DNA of 64,000 nt from Microbulbifer bruguierae (GCF_029869925.1 NZ_CP118605.1:186001-250000), one strand, 5' to 3'; shown: positions 51,989 through 60,646, counted from the first letter of the stretch. A program made the numbers and translations. The notes: generated from the sequence alone by a model not told the origin.

Positions 51989-54664
51989 ATGGCGGAACAG
52001 CAAAAATTCCAGATTGTCTCTGCGGGAAAAGTCCTGCGGGATAAAGCTGTGGGCGAAGTGCTGACTGCGCTGGCTGAACGGTTCGCGATAACGACCCAGC
52101 AAGCGCGCAAGCTGTTTCTCAAGGGCTGGGTGATCAAGGATCAACTCTCACCGGCTGAGGTCATTCAGTACCGCACCCAGTTGCAACAGATCGGCCTGAA
52201 AATCGAGGTCCACCCCGCGGGGAAATTTGACAACCGTGCATTGCTGGCCCGAGTGCAGTTCGCCCAAAAGCGTCAGGCGCGGAAAGTTGGTCGGGAGAAC
52301 ACGGGCGCAGCGCATGTTGTCGGGGGCAGTGTAGTAGGGGCGAATGTCGTCAGGGAGAAAGTGTCATCCACTGCAAATGCAGGAAGTAGCAGAAGTCCAT
52401 CGGCACAGGAGCCCAAAAAGCCGTTGCAGATACCCCCAGTTTCCCCGGTTTCCGATACTGCGGTCTCCCTTAAACAGGTTTCTGTCTCGGTTGCGGCGTC
52501 CGACTTGAACGCGGGTGATAATGCCAACCAGAGTGCTCCTCCATCCCCGCAAAATACGGCCATCCGCAAGCAGCTGTCCGCCCTCTTCACTGGCGAGCAG
52601 GGCGTGAGTTCTACTCTGGCGAAGACATTATCCTCCGGAAATATCCGACTGATGCTTGCCATGCCTGCCGCGGCACTGGTGCCGCTACTGATGGCGTTGG
52701 TTGCGCTAGCTACGGTATATCAAGCCGCTACGGCGTTGTGGAAAATACCCACCGCCGTTCTGCAGGGTACTTCGATGGCGGGCGCGCTTGTGGGAACAGG
52801 CCTCTCGCTGCTGGTGTTGGCTTTTTTCGCGGCAATGTTCTGGCTGCCGTATTATCGCGCCGGGTATGGCGCTACAAAAACCACGTTACGCCTGGAGAAA
52901 AATACAGCGCCGGGACTGTTTCAGATGCTGGAGCTGCTGAGTGACAAGGTCCAGGTGCCTGTGCCGCAGGGTGTACGCGTGCATCGTGGGGCGGAAACGG
53001 AAGTTTTACCAAATAATTTTTTATCTCATATGCGTGGCGAATTCACGCTTTCCATCGGCCTCTCGTCAGTGGTGACATTGAATGGGGGCGACAATCTTGC
53101 GCTGATTGCCCGAGCGCTGGGTTACTACCAGACCCGGTGCAGCCGGCTTGCCACCTGGTTGCTTGTAGTACCTGCGAAACGTTTGCAGTCCTTGCAGGAG
53201 GCGCTGGAGAACGGACAAAGTATTCTTTCTGATAACTCTGCCAGTGGTGTCACAGCACCGCTACGCAAGGTGATGGCAGCCTGCGGCTTGGTCGTGGTGC
53301 CGGTTGTGGAAAGGTTACAGGCAATTCACTATGCCGCAAGTCGACAGCTTGGTCGGGTGCTCGCAGAGCGTGCTGACTCGGTGGCGGCTTGTCTGGTTGG
53401 CAGTGAGGGCTTTTCCGCGTTTGTCTCGCGCTGGCACCAGCTGAGCCATGCGGAGCTGGTGACCGGGGAAATCAACCGGGAGGCGCAACTGGTGGGCAAG
53501 TGTCTGGCCGACTTTCCGGCTGCAGTGAACTGGCTGTACCACAACCTCGATAAGGAAACCCGAGCGAGTATCGAGTTGGCGATGGAGGATACGGCAGATC
53601 TGTGGCAACTCGCTGAGCCCGCCGATATCGCCCGCGTGTATAAGGTCGAAGACCGAAAACTAGCGTCTCTTTTGCAGCGCACAGACTTCAATTTCACCCG
53701 CTTGTTTGCCGATTTTCAGAGTTTGAGCGCCCGTGTCAGTCGGCTGGATGTTGACGATCACTGTCGCGCGGTCGAAAACCAGCTGCTGATGAGCGCGAGT
53801 AAGGAAACGGAAGAAGCTCAGCGGATTCTGGTGGCATTTTTCAACCGCATAGTGCCCGCCGATCTGCTGCCACTGCAGTTGCCGATCAGCGAAGATTTAC
53901 AGCGGTTGGATTTGCAGCGCACCGTGGACTGGTTGCGCAGCCGGTTAATCGAGCTACAGGACCAGGAACAGCGACTTGCGAGCCTGCAGGTGCAGGGCGC
54001 GAAAATGCAGTTGGGCGCAGGTCTGATCCGCGTCAACTTCGAAGTAACACCCGCCGACTATTGTCTCGGCGGTATTGCTCGCGGGGCGATTGATGAGTCG
54101 ATACGGGACAACCACACACGACTACAAGACTGCATGCAGCAGCGAGGGCAGATCATCTCCATGTTCTATCAGCGTATCCTGCACGCGGTTGAGGGGATGA
54201 CGGCTTCAGGCCAGCGAGATTGTCAGGTGGCACTAGAGCGCCTGACGGCGTACGAGTATTTGCGGGAACCCCTTGTTGCGGTGGGGCGCTACGGGGATCT
54301 GATCAGTGTCGCAATTGATCGCCTACCGGTAGACAAGATTCCGCAACCGTTGTTGCAGAAGTATGTCACCCTCGCTTTGCAGCAGTGTGAAATATTGTCA
54401 GTGGCGGTCAGAAATGGCGCGGCTGAACTGGGCGTTGATCTTGCGGATCGCCTGGATCTGTTCAATGAGGCACGGGAGCGACTTGTCGCCGAAGGCCAGC
54501 GCGACCCGCTGACGCGTTTACAGGCGGTGGAGTTACATTGCAAAAACCTGGTGGTGCTGGTCATGGAGAGCTATCACCAGTGTCTTGCCGGATTACTTCA
54601 GGTATGCCTGGCAGAAGAGCAGCGCAGGAACATTCGGCCGTTGCGCCTGGCCGGCGCACTTTAG
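51989..54664 (+). CDS. Large membrane protein with inactive M48 peptidase-like domain
   Basis: 891 residues from the ATG behind GGGGGAGGGAG. Residues 5-75 form a small domain (VSAGKVLRDKAVGEVLTALA) like those attached to various proteobacterial membrane proteins. A Ser/Pro/Val-rich linker runs to about 200. Two long membrane helices are at 220-250 and 262-288. From about 305 the sequence follows the M48 metallopeptidase plan: VPVPQGVRVH, EFTLSIGLSSVVTL, and later AERADSVAACLVGSEGF (M48: DAD..E..AGSE.F). Where M48 enzymes have AHExGHF this protein has ARALGYY (374-380), so both zinc His and the Glu are gone. The rest is helical. Probably a pseudopeptidase; role unknown. Confidence 0.75.
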   Translation: MAEQQKFQIVSAGKVLRDKAVGEVLTALAERFAITTQQARKLFLKGWVIKDQLSPAEVIQYRTQLQQIGLKIEVHPAGKFDNRALLARVQFAQKRQARKVGRENTGAAHVVGGSVVGANVVREKVSSTANAGSSRSPSAQEPKKPLQIPPVSPVSDTAVSLKQVSVSVAASDLNAGDNANQSAPPSPQNTAIRKQLSALFTGEQGVSSTLAKTLSSGNIRLMLAMPAAALVPLLMALVALATVYQAATALWKIPTAVLQGTSMAGALVGTGLSLLVLAFFAAMFWLPYYRAGYGATKTTLRLEKNTAPGLFQMLELLSDKVQVPVPQGVRVHRGAETEVLPNNFLSHMRGEFTLSIGLSSVVTLNGGDNLALIARALGYYQTRCSRLATWLLVVPAKRLQSLQEALENGQSILSDNSASGVTAPLRKVMAACGLVVVPVVERLQAIHYAASRQLGRVLAERADSVAACLVGSEGFSAFVSRWHQLSHAELVTGEINREAQLVGKCLADFPAAVNWLYHNLDKETRASIELAMEDTADLWQLAEPADIARVYKVEDRKLASLLQRTDFNFTRLFADFQSLSARVSRLDVDDHCRAVENQLLMSASKETEEAQRILVAFFNRIVPADLLPLQLPISEDLQRLDLQRTVDWLRSRLIELQDQEQRLASLQVQGAKMQLGAGLIRVNFEVTPADYCLGGIARGAIDESIRDNHTRLQDCMQQRGQIISMFYQRILHAVEGMTASGQRDCQVALERLTAYEYLREPLVAVGRYGDLISVAIDRLPVDKIPQPLLQKYVTLALQQCEILSVAVRNGAAELGVDLADRLDLFNEARERLVAEGQRDPLTRLQAVELHCKNLVVLVMESYHQCLAGLLQVCLAEEQRRNIRPLRLAGAL

Positions 54665-54729
54665 CGGCGGCCAGAATGACCGTTCGCGGACGCCTGCTGC
54701 AGTCGCGCAGGTGTCGGCGCGGCGGCGAG

Positions 54730-55053
54730 TCAACCGCCAGCCAGTTTTACCTTCAGATTTTTCGTCTCCAGTACGGCTTTGATCTCTTCGCGTTTGTCGC
54801 CCTGAATCTCGATAACCCCGTCTTTCAATGTGCCGCCGCAGCCGCAACGCTTCTTGAGTTCTGCGAGAATCAGCTTGAGTTCGCTGTCGGCGCCCTCCAG
54901 GCCACGCACACAGGTCACGCCTTTGCCTTTGCGGCCCTTGGTCTCCCGCTGGATGCGCACGATGCCGTCGCCCTGGTGGCGTTTTTCTGGCGCGGCAGCT
55001 TCTTTGATTCTTCCGCGGTCGGTGGAATATACAAGTCGGTTTTTGTCGCTCAT
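54730..55053 (-). CDS. yciH: SUI1/eIF1-family translation factor (YciH-like)
   Basis: 107 residues. N-terminal MSDKNRLVYSTDRG and C-terminal SUI1 domain (about 30-105) with GIVRIQRETKGRKGKGVTCV and KKRCGCGGTLKDGVIEIQGD. Bacterial YciH resembles eukaryotic eIF1 and can favour correct start-site selection on the 30S subunit. It converges on the 891-residue protein gene with a 65-bp gap and has no operon partners. Confidence 0.95.
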   Translation of the reverse strand: MSDKNRLVYSTDRGRIKEAAAPEKRHQGDGIVRIQRETKGRKGKGVTCVRGLEGADSELKLILAELKKRCGCGGTLKDGVIEIQGDKREEIKAVLETKNLKVKLAGG

Positions 55054-55252
55054 GGAAACCCGTCAGTCGGTTGGATCTGGGGCGGTTTGCCCGGGCGGCA
55101 AGCATAGCTGAAGGTGGGTGGGTGCTTAAAGGCTTGAATCTGAACCCGTGGCTTCGGCTAAAATGTCACCCATTCCCGCATTCAAAATAGCAATCCAGGG
55201 CGTGGCTCAAATACGCTGCAGATCCCTGGCTGCCCAATAAGGAAAATATCGG

Positions 55253-56086
55253 ATGGCCCTGACTGGTACCCGCAAGTGGCTAAATGAGGTGATTTTTGGC
55301 ACGGATACCCCCGCGGGAAAGAACTTCGACGTTATTTTAATCTGGACCATCCTGGTCAGTGTTGTGCTGGTGTTGTTGGCGTCCGTGGAAAGCTGGTGGG
55401 TGCGCTACGGCGATATCTTCTTCGTGCTGGAGTGGTTTTTTACTGCGCTGTTCACGGTCGAATATTTTGCACGTATTTACTGTGCGAAGGATCGTCGCTC
55501 CTACATTTTCAGCTTTTACGGGGTTGTCGACTTTTTGGCGATACTGCCCAGTTATCTCGCCCTGATCTTTACCGGTGCCTCCTACCTGATGGTGATCAGG
55601 TTGTTGCGGGTGCTGCGTATCTTCCGCATTCTGAAATTGGTCCGGTATCTGAGGGATGCCAATCTACTGGTGCGCTCGCTGTGGCAGGCGCGCCGGCGGA
55701 TCCTGGTGTTCTATTCCTGCGTATTGGTGTTGTGCATCATTTTTGGCAGTGTCATGTTTGTGGTCGAAGGGCCGAAGCACGGCTTCACCAGTATCCCCAA
55801 GAGTGTCTACTGGACCATCGTGACCATCACGACCGTGGGCTTCGGGGATATCACTCCGCAAACCCCACTGGGCCAGGCGATTGCCTCCATGACCATGCTG
55901 ATTGGCTACTCGATCATCGCCGTGCCCACCGGCATTGTGACCGCGGAGCTTGCCCATGAATTGCGCAAGGACAAGCAGCTGGCGCGCTGTCACAACTGTG
56001 GCCGCGCCGGGCATGACAGCGATTCCGAATACTGTAAGCACTGCGGCTACAAGCTGGAGGATTTCGATCTGCTCGCGGAAGAGTAG
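55253..56086 (+). CDS. Voltage-gated K+ channel with C-terminal zinc ribbon
   Basis: 277 residues. Six membrane helices: the S4 voltage sensor has Arg every third residue (MVIRLLRVLRIFRILKLVRYL), and the pore carries the selectivity filter TTVGFGD (193-199). After S6 the cytoplasmic tail holds four cysteines, Cys246/249 and Cys261/264, in CHNCGRAGHDSDSEYCKHCG, a zinc-ribbon pattern. The channel part is a standard Kv-like ion transporter. The ribbon could sense redox state or zinc, or help tetramer assembly. Monocistronic. Confidence 0.92.
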   Translation: MALTGTRKWLNEVIFGTDTPAGKNFDVILIWTILVSVVLVLLASVESWWVRYGDIFFVLEWFFTALFTVEYFARIYCAKDRRSYIFSFYGVVDFLAILPSYLALIFTGASYLMVIRLLRVLRIFRILKLVRYLRDANLLVRSLWQARRRILVFYSCVLVLCIIFGSVMFVVEGPKHGFTSIPKSVYWTIVTITTVGFGDITPQTPLGQAIASMTMLIGYSIIAVPTGIVTAELAHELRKDKQLARCHNCGRAGHDSDSEYCKHCGYKLEDFDLLAEE

Positions 56087-56208
56087 GGGGATGGTATCAG
56101 GTGCACCTTAACAGCCCCCGGACTATCCGCTATCCTTGCGCCCCGTTTTCGCCGCCGTCACTGGCGGCGCCCATCATTCACCTTTCTCGATATTGGTAAT
56201 CCGCACCG

Positions 56209-57354
56209 ATGGATATTCAGGGATACTGTGCCCCGGGGTTTGAAGCCCTGTACGATGCTTTCGCCATCAACTTCAGCGACCACGGCGACGTGGGAGCATC
56301 ATTCTGCGCGGTTCACCAGCAGGAGATAGTGGCTTCTCTGTGGGCGGGAAGTGCTGATCGGGGCGGGGAGCGGCCCTTCGAAGAAGACACCCTGGTCAAT
56401 GTATTTTCATCCTCCAAGGGTATTCTCGCCCTGATTGCCCTGCAGCAGGTGGCGGCCGGAAACCTGGATCTGGATCTGCCGGTGGCCCATTACTGGCCCG
56501 AGTTCGCTGCGGCGGGCAAGCAGAGCATTACCGGGCGCCAGCTGCTGTGTCACCGTTCCGGTGTGATTGCCTTCCGTGACCGGGTTGCCGACGAACTGAT
56601 TTATGACTGGCAGGGGGCGCTAACTCAGGTAGCGGGCACCGCGCCCTGGTGGGAGCCCGGTACGCAACAGGGATATTCGCCGTTTTTGTACGGTTGGACG
56701 CTGGGTGGATTGATTGAAAAAGCCAGCGGCCAGTCATTGATGTCACTGTACCGCGCTGGAATTGCCGACCCATTGGCTCTGGCCGGCGGATTCGGTGCGG
56801 TGGGGCACCGGTCGGCGGAGATTGCCGACGTCGGCGCATTGAAGAAGCCCCTCCCGGAGCTGCGTGACAATGCCATCGGCCGTTCGATCAAGCAGGACCG
56901 CCAGGGACCTGTGGCCACCGCCTTTACTAATCCGGTATCACTGATGACAGGGACCAATAGCGAGCAGTGGCGAAGCGCATTGATTCCCGCGGCAAATGGC
57001 CATTTTTGTGCCCGAGACCTCGCCACCGTCTACGGTGATCTCGCCAGTGAAGATCCGCAGCTGCTGCCGCGGGATCTGCTGCACTCTGCCACCGCGGAAC
57101 AGAGCCGGGGTCAGGACGCCATATTGCAGGCAGACGTTGCCTTTGGGTGCGGCTTTATTAAATCCGCCGCTGCGCGAGACCTGCAGTTTGGCGGGCCCGC
57201 GGGTTTTGGGCACCCGGGTGCCGGTGGTAGTGTCGGATTCGCAGATCCGGAGGCCGAACTGGGATTTGGCTATGTGACTTCCCGGATGGGGCAGAGTCTG
57301 TTTATGGATCAGCGGGCTATTGGCATGATGGAATGTCTGTACCGGCTGCTGTAA
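56209..57354 (+). CDS. Class C beta-lactamase-fold serine hydrolase (EstB-like)
   Basis: 381 residues, no signal peptide. Nucleophile motif FSSSKGILALIALQQ (S-x-x-K), the second motif around QGYSPFLYGWTLGGLIE, and a C-terminal GHPGAGGSVGFADPE replacing the KTG box, as in EstB-type esterases. Such proteins are usually esterases or peptidases acting on D-amino acid or small ester substrates, not antibiotic-resistance enzymes. It is followed 18 bp later by slyX. A GC-rich hairpin (56150-56169) lies just upstream. Confidence 0.88.
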   Translation: MDIQGYCAPGFEALYDAFAINFSDHGDVGASFCAVHQQEIVASLWAGSADRGGERPFEEDTLVNVFSSSKGILALIALQQVAAGNLDLDLPVAHYWPEFAAAGKQSITGRQLLCHRSGVIAFRDRVADELIYDWQGALTQVAGTAPWWEPGTQQGYSPFLYGWTLGGLIEKASGQSLMSLYRAGIADPLALAGGFGAVGHRSAEIADVGALKKPLPELRDNAIGRSIKQDRQGPVATAFTNPVSLMTGTNSEQWRSALIPAANGHFCARDLATVYGDLASEDPQLLPRDLLHSATAEQSRGQDAILQADVAFGCGFIKSAAARDLQFGGPAGFGHPGAGGSVGFADPEAELGFGYVTSRMGQSLFMDQRAIGMMECLYRLL

Positions 57355-57372
57355 AAAACTGAGGCAGTAACT

Positions 57373-57600
57373 ATGAAGAACGAAGTGCAACAGCTCTGTG
57401 CCCGAGTGGATGAGCTGGAAACTCGTCTGGCTTTCCAGGAAGACACAATCACTCAGCTGAATGACGTGATTGCTGCCCAGGACGCCCAGCTCAGGGCCCT
57501 GCTCGGCAGGGTGAAGGATATGGCGGACAAATATCAGGACCTGAGCTACGAAATGCAAAAGGGGCTCAAACCTGGTGACGAAAAGCCGCCACACTATTGA
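57373..57600 (+). CDS. slyX: SlyX family protein
   Basis: 75 residues. Coiled-coil over most of its length (ARVDELETRLAFQEDTITQLNDVI), then a proline-containing tail ending KPPHY, which is the SlyX hallmark. Function is not established. It is 18 bp behind the esterase gene, so probably cotranscribed. Confidence 0.9.
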   Translation: MKNEVQQLCARVDELETRLAFQEDTITQLNDVIAAQDAQLRALLGRVKDMADKYQDLSYEMQKGLKPGDEKPPHY

Positions 57601-58439
57601 TGCCTCAAGCAGGGCCGGTCAGCGGATTTGCGGTGGTGCCCGGTGAGTTGGCAGCGGTTGCAACCATTGCGTGACGGGCATTTCAGCCGGGCATTGCGCC
57701 CGGTTCCTTATCGCTGTCGCGAAAGTCAGAAAATCCCGCTTTTTCCCGCCAAGTCAAGCCTTGACAATATTTTTTCCACACGAGGCGACCTCTTTTCCCC
57801 AATGTGGCCAATCGGGAGATAGTTGGTACACAAATATTAAAATCATCCGTAACTAATTGATTTTTATATATAAATTTTCTCTGCATAAAAAATGCACAAT
57901 TCGCTGGTGGCAAGGGAGTACGCCGTTTGTCACGCGGTTGCCCGGTTTCATTCACAAACTTATCCACAGATCCTGTGGAAGAACCAATTACACGCAGGCA
58001 CACGAAATGCGGTGTTTCGTCGAAAGGGTATCCACGTAACGACATCTCGCAGTGCATCGTTCCATCCCCGCGAGCGATACTCGGGGAGTGCCAGTTCGAA
58101 AGCGCCAATAAAAGCATCAATAAAGGAGACTGTGGCCGACAAAAAATTTCTGCAGGAGGGAGACAAATTGTTTTGCTACAGAGACATGTAGCAGACGACA
58201 AAATTGAGAGGTGGGCGCTAGACCTTGCGAGACTTTCCGCATAGTCTTCCTGCCCATGGCGGATGCGGTTCAGCTTGTAGTCAGTTAGGCCAAGCAATAC
58301 TGCATTCACAAGCCGGATAAAGGCGGCACAGTGCAAATGGCATGGGGGATTTCCCGGGTGAAAAACCCTGTGTTTTATGCCAATACCCGGCTCGCCGGAT
58401 TCTCACCCGTCATCAGTAAAAGCGTTAGGAGAAGCTTAA
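57601..58439. other. Long non-coding region with DnaA-box matches around an AT-rich core
   Basis: 839 bp without a credible gene. TTTTCCACA (57772-57780) and TTATCCACA (57960-57968) both match the DnaA-box consensus TTWTNCACA. Between them, about 57815-57897 is strongly AT-rich, with TTTTTATATATAAATTTT and a dyad TGCAT-AAAAA-ATGCA (57882-57896). The second box is part of a dyad TCCACAG-ATC-CTGTGGA. Further near-matches lie at 57948-57956 and 58028-58036. The last 15 bases hold the ribosome site (AGGAGAAG) of the OmpA-like gene. Confidence 0.5.
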
Positions 58440-59090
58440 ATGAAAAAATGGGTAGCAATTCTTGCCCTGGGCTCACTGGTCGGTTGTACCACCCTGGACC
58501 CCTATACTCAGGAAAGTAAAACCAGTAATGCTGCCAAAGGCGCAGGGGCTGGTGCAGTAGCGGGGGCGATCATTGGTGCAGCTACTGCCAGTAAGAGCGA
58601 TCGCAAGAAGGGCGCCATTACCGGTGCTATCGGCGGTGCGGCGATTGGCGGTGGTGTCGGTTATTACATGGATCGCCAGGAAATGGCCCTTCGCCAGCGC
58701 CTTGAAGGCACCGGCGTTCGGGTACAGCGAGAGGGTGACAACATTCGCCTGATCATGCCGGGTAATATCACGTTTGCGACCAACCGTTTTGAAATCCGCA
58801 CCGATTTCTATGACACACTCGATTCCGTGGTACTGGTTCTGAACGAATTCGACAAGACCGCAATCCGTGTCAGTGGCCACACCGACAGCACTGGCTCTGA
58901 CGTTACTAACCAGACGCTCAGTGAGCGTCGCGCGGAATCCGTCGCCGGTTTCTTCACCACTCGTGGTGTTGCCGCTGGTCGTGTACAGGCAGTGGGCTAT
59001 GGCGAGCGCTATCCAATTGCCAGCAATGACTCAGACGCGGGCCGCCAGGCCAACCGTCGGGTAGAGTTGGAATTGCTTCCGATTCAGTAA
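58440..59090 (+). CDS. OmpA-family lipoprotein (YiaD-like)
   Basis: 216 residues. Lipobox LVGC with Cys16. Residues 33-75 are glycine-zipper helices (GAGAGAVAGAIIGAAT and GAIGGAAIGGGVGYY). The C-terminal OmpA domain (about 95-210) has the peptidoglycan-binding ISGHTDSTGSD-type stretch (here VSGHTDSTGSD), NQTLSERRAESV and QANRRVELEL. It links the outer membrane to peptidoglycan. A clear terminator follows, so it is the last gene of its transcript. Confidence 0.93.
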   Translation: MKKWVAILALGSLVGCTTLDPYTQESKTSNAAKGAGAGAVAGAIIGAATASKSDRKKGAITGAIGGAAIGGGVGYYMDRQEMALRQRLEGTGVRVQREGDNIRLIMPGNITFATNRFEIRTDFYDTLDSVVLVLNEFDKTAIRVSGHTDSTGSDVTNQTLSERRAESVAGFFTTRGVAAGRVQAVGYGERYPIASNDSDAGRQANRRVELELLPIQ

Positions 59091-59100
59091 CGAGACAAGA

Positions 59101-59122
59101 GGGCGCTTCGGCGCCCTTTTTT
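59101..59122 (+). terminator. Rho-independent terminator of the OmpA-like gene
   Basis: GGGCGC-TTCG-GCGCCC (59101-59116), a UUCG tetraloop stem, followed by six T, 11 bp after the stop codon. Confidence 0.93.
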
Positions 59123-59151
59123 ATTGCAGCAAATAACGACAGGGATTGGTT

Positions 59152-59781
59152 ATGGTAGCGCGCACATCTATCACTGGGGGCGCTCGCAAAGTCGGTTACC
59201 GTTCGGGCCTGCGCTTCGGTTTAGGAATTTTGCTGCTGGCAGGTCTTTTATCTCCATTAGGCGCTCTGGCTGGCGAAGACACCCGGGCGATTTCTTCCGA
59301 GACACGACAACCTGAAGCCCCGGGTTCCGCCGCGGAGGAACAAGCTGTGTCAGATGCCGCATTTCAAGCCGGGCCCGCCGTGCCGGAGCAGGGCACAGAT
59401 GATTATTCGGAGGCCGCATACCTGGCGGACGATAGCTTTTCCCTGCGATTGTTTAATGCGGAACTGGTTGCGCGGGTAAAGGTTACCGGCATCCACCGAA
59501 TTATCGATAAAGCGCTTTCCGAGCCGGGCATGGTGGCGCTGTTGGGGTATGTCTACTCCGGTATTACCCAGAAAGTGTGGAAAGGCGATCCCGCGAAGCT
59601 GATTGCTTTCCGTCTGACCCTCAACGATTGCGACCGCAAGCTGAAGCGGGGTGAGCAGTACCTGATTTTTGCGCAGAGCGATATGCTCGGCCGGCTGAAA
59701 CTCACCGGCTGTGAGGCGGTAGTTTCAGAATCCGAAGCCGGCGCGCTGCTGGTCAAGCTCGATCAATACTACCAGGGGTAA
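59152..59781 (+). CDS. Exported protein of unknown function
   Basis: 209 residues from the ATG with AGGGA upstream. Signal peptide around FGLGILLLAGLLSPLGALAG, then an acidic low-complexity stretch (about 40-85). A compact domain follows (about 90-205) with LVARVKVTGIHRIID, ITQKVWKGD and DCDRKLKRGEQYLIFAQSD; two cysteines (CDRK, LTGC) may pair. The last part has the look of an OB/NTR-like domain (TIMP-type secreted proteins handle WKG...RGEQYLIF similarly), which is a weak suggestion only. Confidence 0.7.
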   Translation: MVARTSITGGARKVGYRSGLRFGLGILLLAGLLSPLGALAGEDTRAISSETRQPEAPGSAAEEQAVSDAAFQAGPAVPEQGTDDYSEAAYLADDSFSLRLFNAELVARVKVTGIHRIIDKALSEPGMVALLGYVYSGITQKVWKGDPAKLIAFRLTLNDCDRKLKRGEQYLIFAQSDMLGRLKLTGCEAVVSESEAGALLVKLDQYYQG

Positions 59782-59795
59782 GTTTTCAGGGGCCG

Positions 59796-59859
59796 AGTAT
59801 CGGGGGGTAAGTATCGGGGGGTAAGTATCGGGGGATAGTATCGGGGGATAGTATCGGGA
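59796..59859 (+). repeat. G-rich tandem repeat, five 13/14-bp units
   Basis: AGTATCGGGGGGTA twice (59796-59823), AGTATCGGGGGAT twice (59824-59849), then AGTATCGGGA. Runs of five to six G in each unit could form a G-quadruplex. It lies 15 bp after the preceding gene. Confidence 0.93.
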
Positions 59860-60015
59860 GTGGCTAACCGCGGTTCAGCCCCTCGCCGCGGCGCCGAAAA
59901 CGATGTGGTGTAGATTGCTATCCGGCACAGGATGCCCCCCAATAGAATCCCTTCAAATAGACAACCGGTTTTTTAGAGCGATTTAAACTTACCTGTAGGA
60001 ACAAAGTTCCTTGAA

Positions 60016-60204
60016 GTGCGCCAATTGAAGATTATTCTTATCAGTATTGGCGTCGGCTTCTTCTGTGGTTCTCTTTTGAATCTCGGCAAATACAGGGGCT
60101 GCTGCCAACCGGTAACGTCAGGGCAAATGGAGCCTGTCAGCGGGATTCAGGAGTGCGTACGTGTTGTACCGCACCTTCCCAGGAGTTTGTCACTTTCGTT
60201 CTGA
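60016..60204 (+). CDS. Doubtful small membrane protein
   Basis: 62 residues from GTG. A basic start and one good membrane helix (IILISIGVGFFCGSLLNLG) look protein-like, but there is no ribosome site, a dyad AGGAAC-AAA-GTTCCT lies just before it, and the second half has no structure. It may be a remnant or a chance frame. The rest of the 59782-60237 gap holds only the G-rich repeat. Confidence 0.22.
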   Translation: MRQLKIILISIGVGFFCGSLLNLGKYRGCCQPVTSGQMEPVSGIQECVRVVPHLPRSLSLSF

Positions 60205-60237
60205 ACAGTTCACAACTGACAAGGGGTCATTGGGTTT

Positions 60238-60645
60238 ATGATGAAACTACTTTTGCCACTGATTATTCTGCTGCTCATTATCGGCTATTTCATGTCGCAG
60301 AAATCGCACGACGCCGTAGACGATGCCTACGACAAGCTGGAAAAACCGGGCACTGAAAGCATGGAAACATCGCCAGTTCCCGAGCCTGACGTAGACACCA
60401 CCATTCCCCCGGATAGCGACGAGACACCGATGCCGGAGGAGCCCGAATCCACGCTGAGGGATGAGGCCCGTGAAGCCGGTGATGCCATCAAGGGCGCCGT
60501 CGACGAGACCGGCGATGTGATTAAAGGTGCAGCCGAAGACGCTGGTGATGCCTTGAAAGATGCAGGTGAGGCCACCAAGGATGCTGCGGAAGATGCGATG
60601 GACAAACTGAGGCACGAAGACAAAACTGACGACGAGCCCCAATAG
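60238..60645 (+). CDS. Membrane-anchored acidic protein with LEA-like repeats
   Basis: 135 residues from ATG-ATG with AAGGGG upstream. One N-terminal membrane helix (LLLPLIILLLIIGYFM), a Pro/Glu/Asp-rich spacer (about 35-75), then about 11-residue repeats of the form DAIKGAVDETGDVIKGAAEDAG (about 80-122), an amphipathic pattern typical of LEA group 3-like and YtxH-type proteins. It probably faces the periplasm or cytoplasm as a stress-protective or spacer protein. Function is not known. An 8-bp tandem repeat and a terminator follow. Confidence 0.72.
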   Translation: MMKLLLPLIILLLIIGYFMSQKSHDAVDDAYDKLEKPGTESMETSPVPEPDVDTTIPPDSDETPMPEEPESTLRDEAREAGDAIKGAVDETGDVIKGAAEDAGDALKDAGEATKDAAEDAMDKLRHEDKTDDEPQ

Positions 60646-60646
60646 C

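Noticed and set aside
57760..57970. Chromosomal origin oriC
   Set aside because: Too few DnaA boxes and none of the usual neighbours (dnaA, dnaN, gyrB, rpmH, mnmG).
57683..58336. 217-residue minus-strand frame in the long gap
   Set aside because: Composition is irregular and it spans the AT-rich core and DnaA boxes. No domain or ribosome site.
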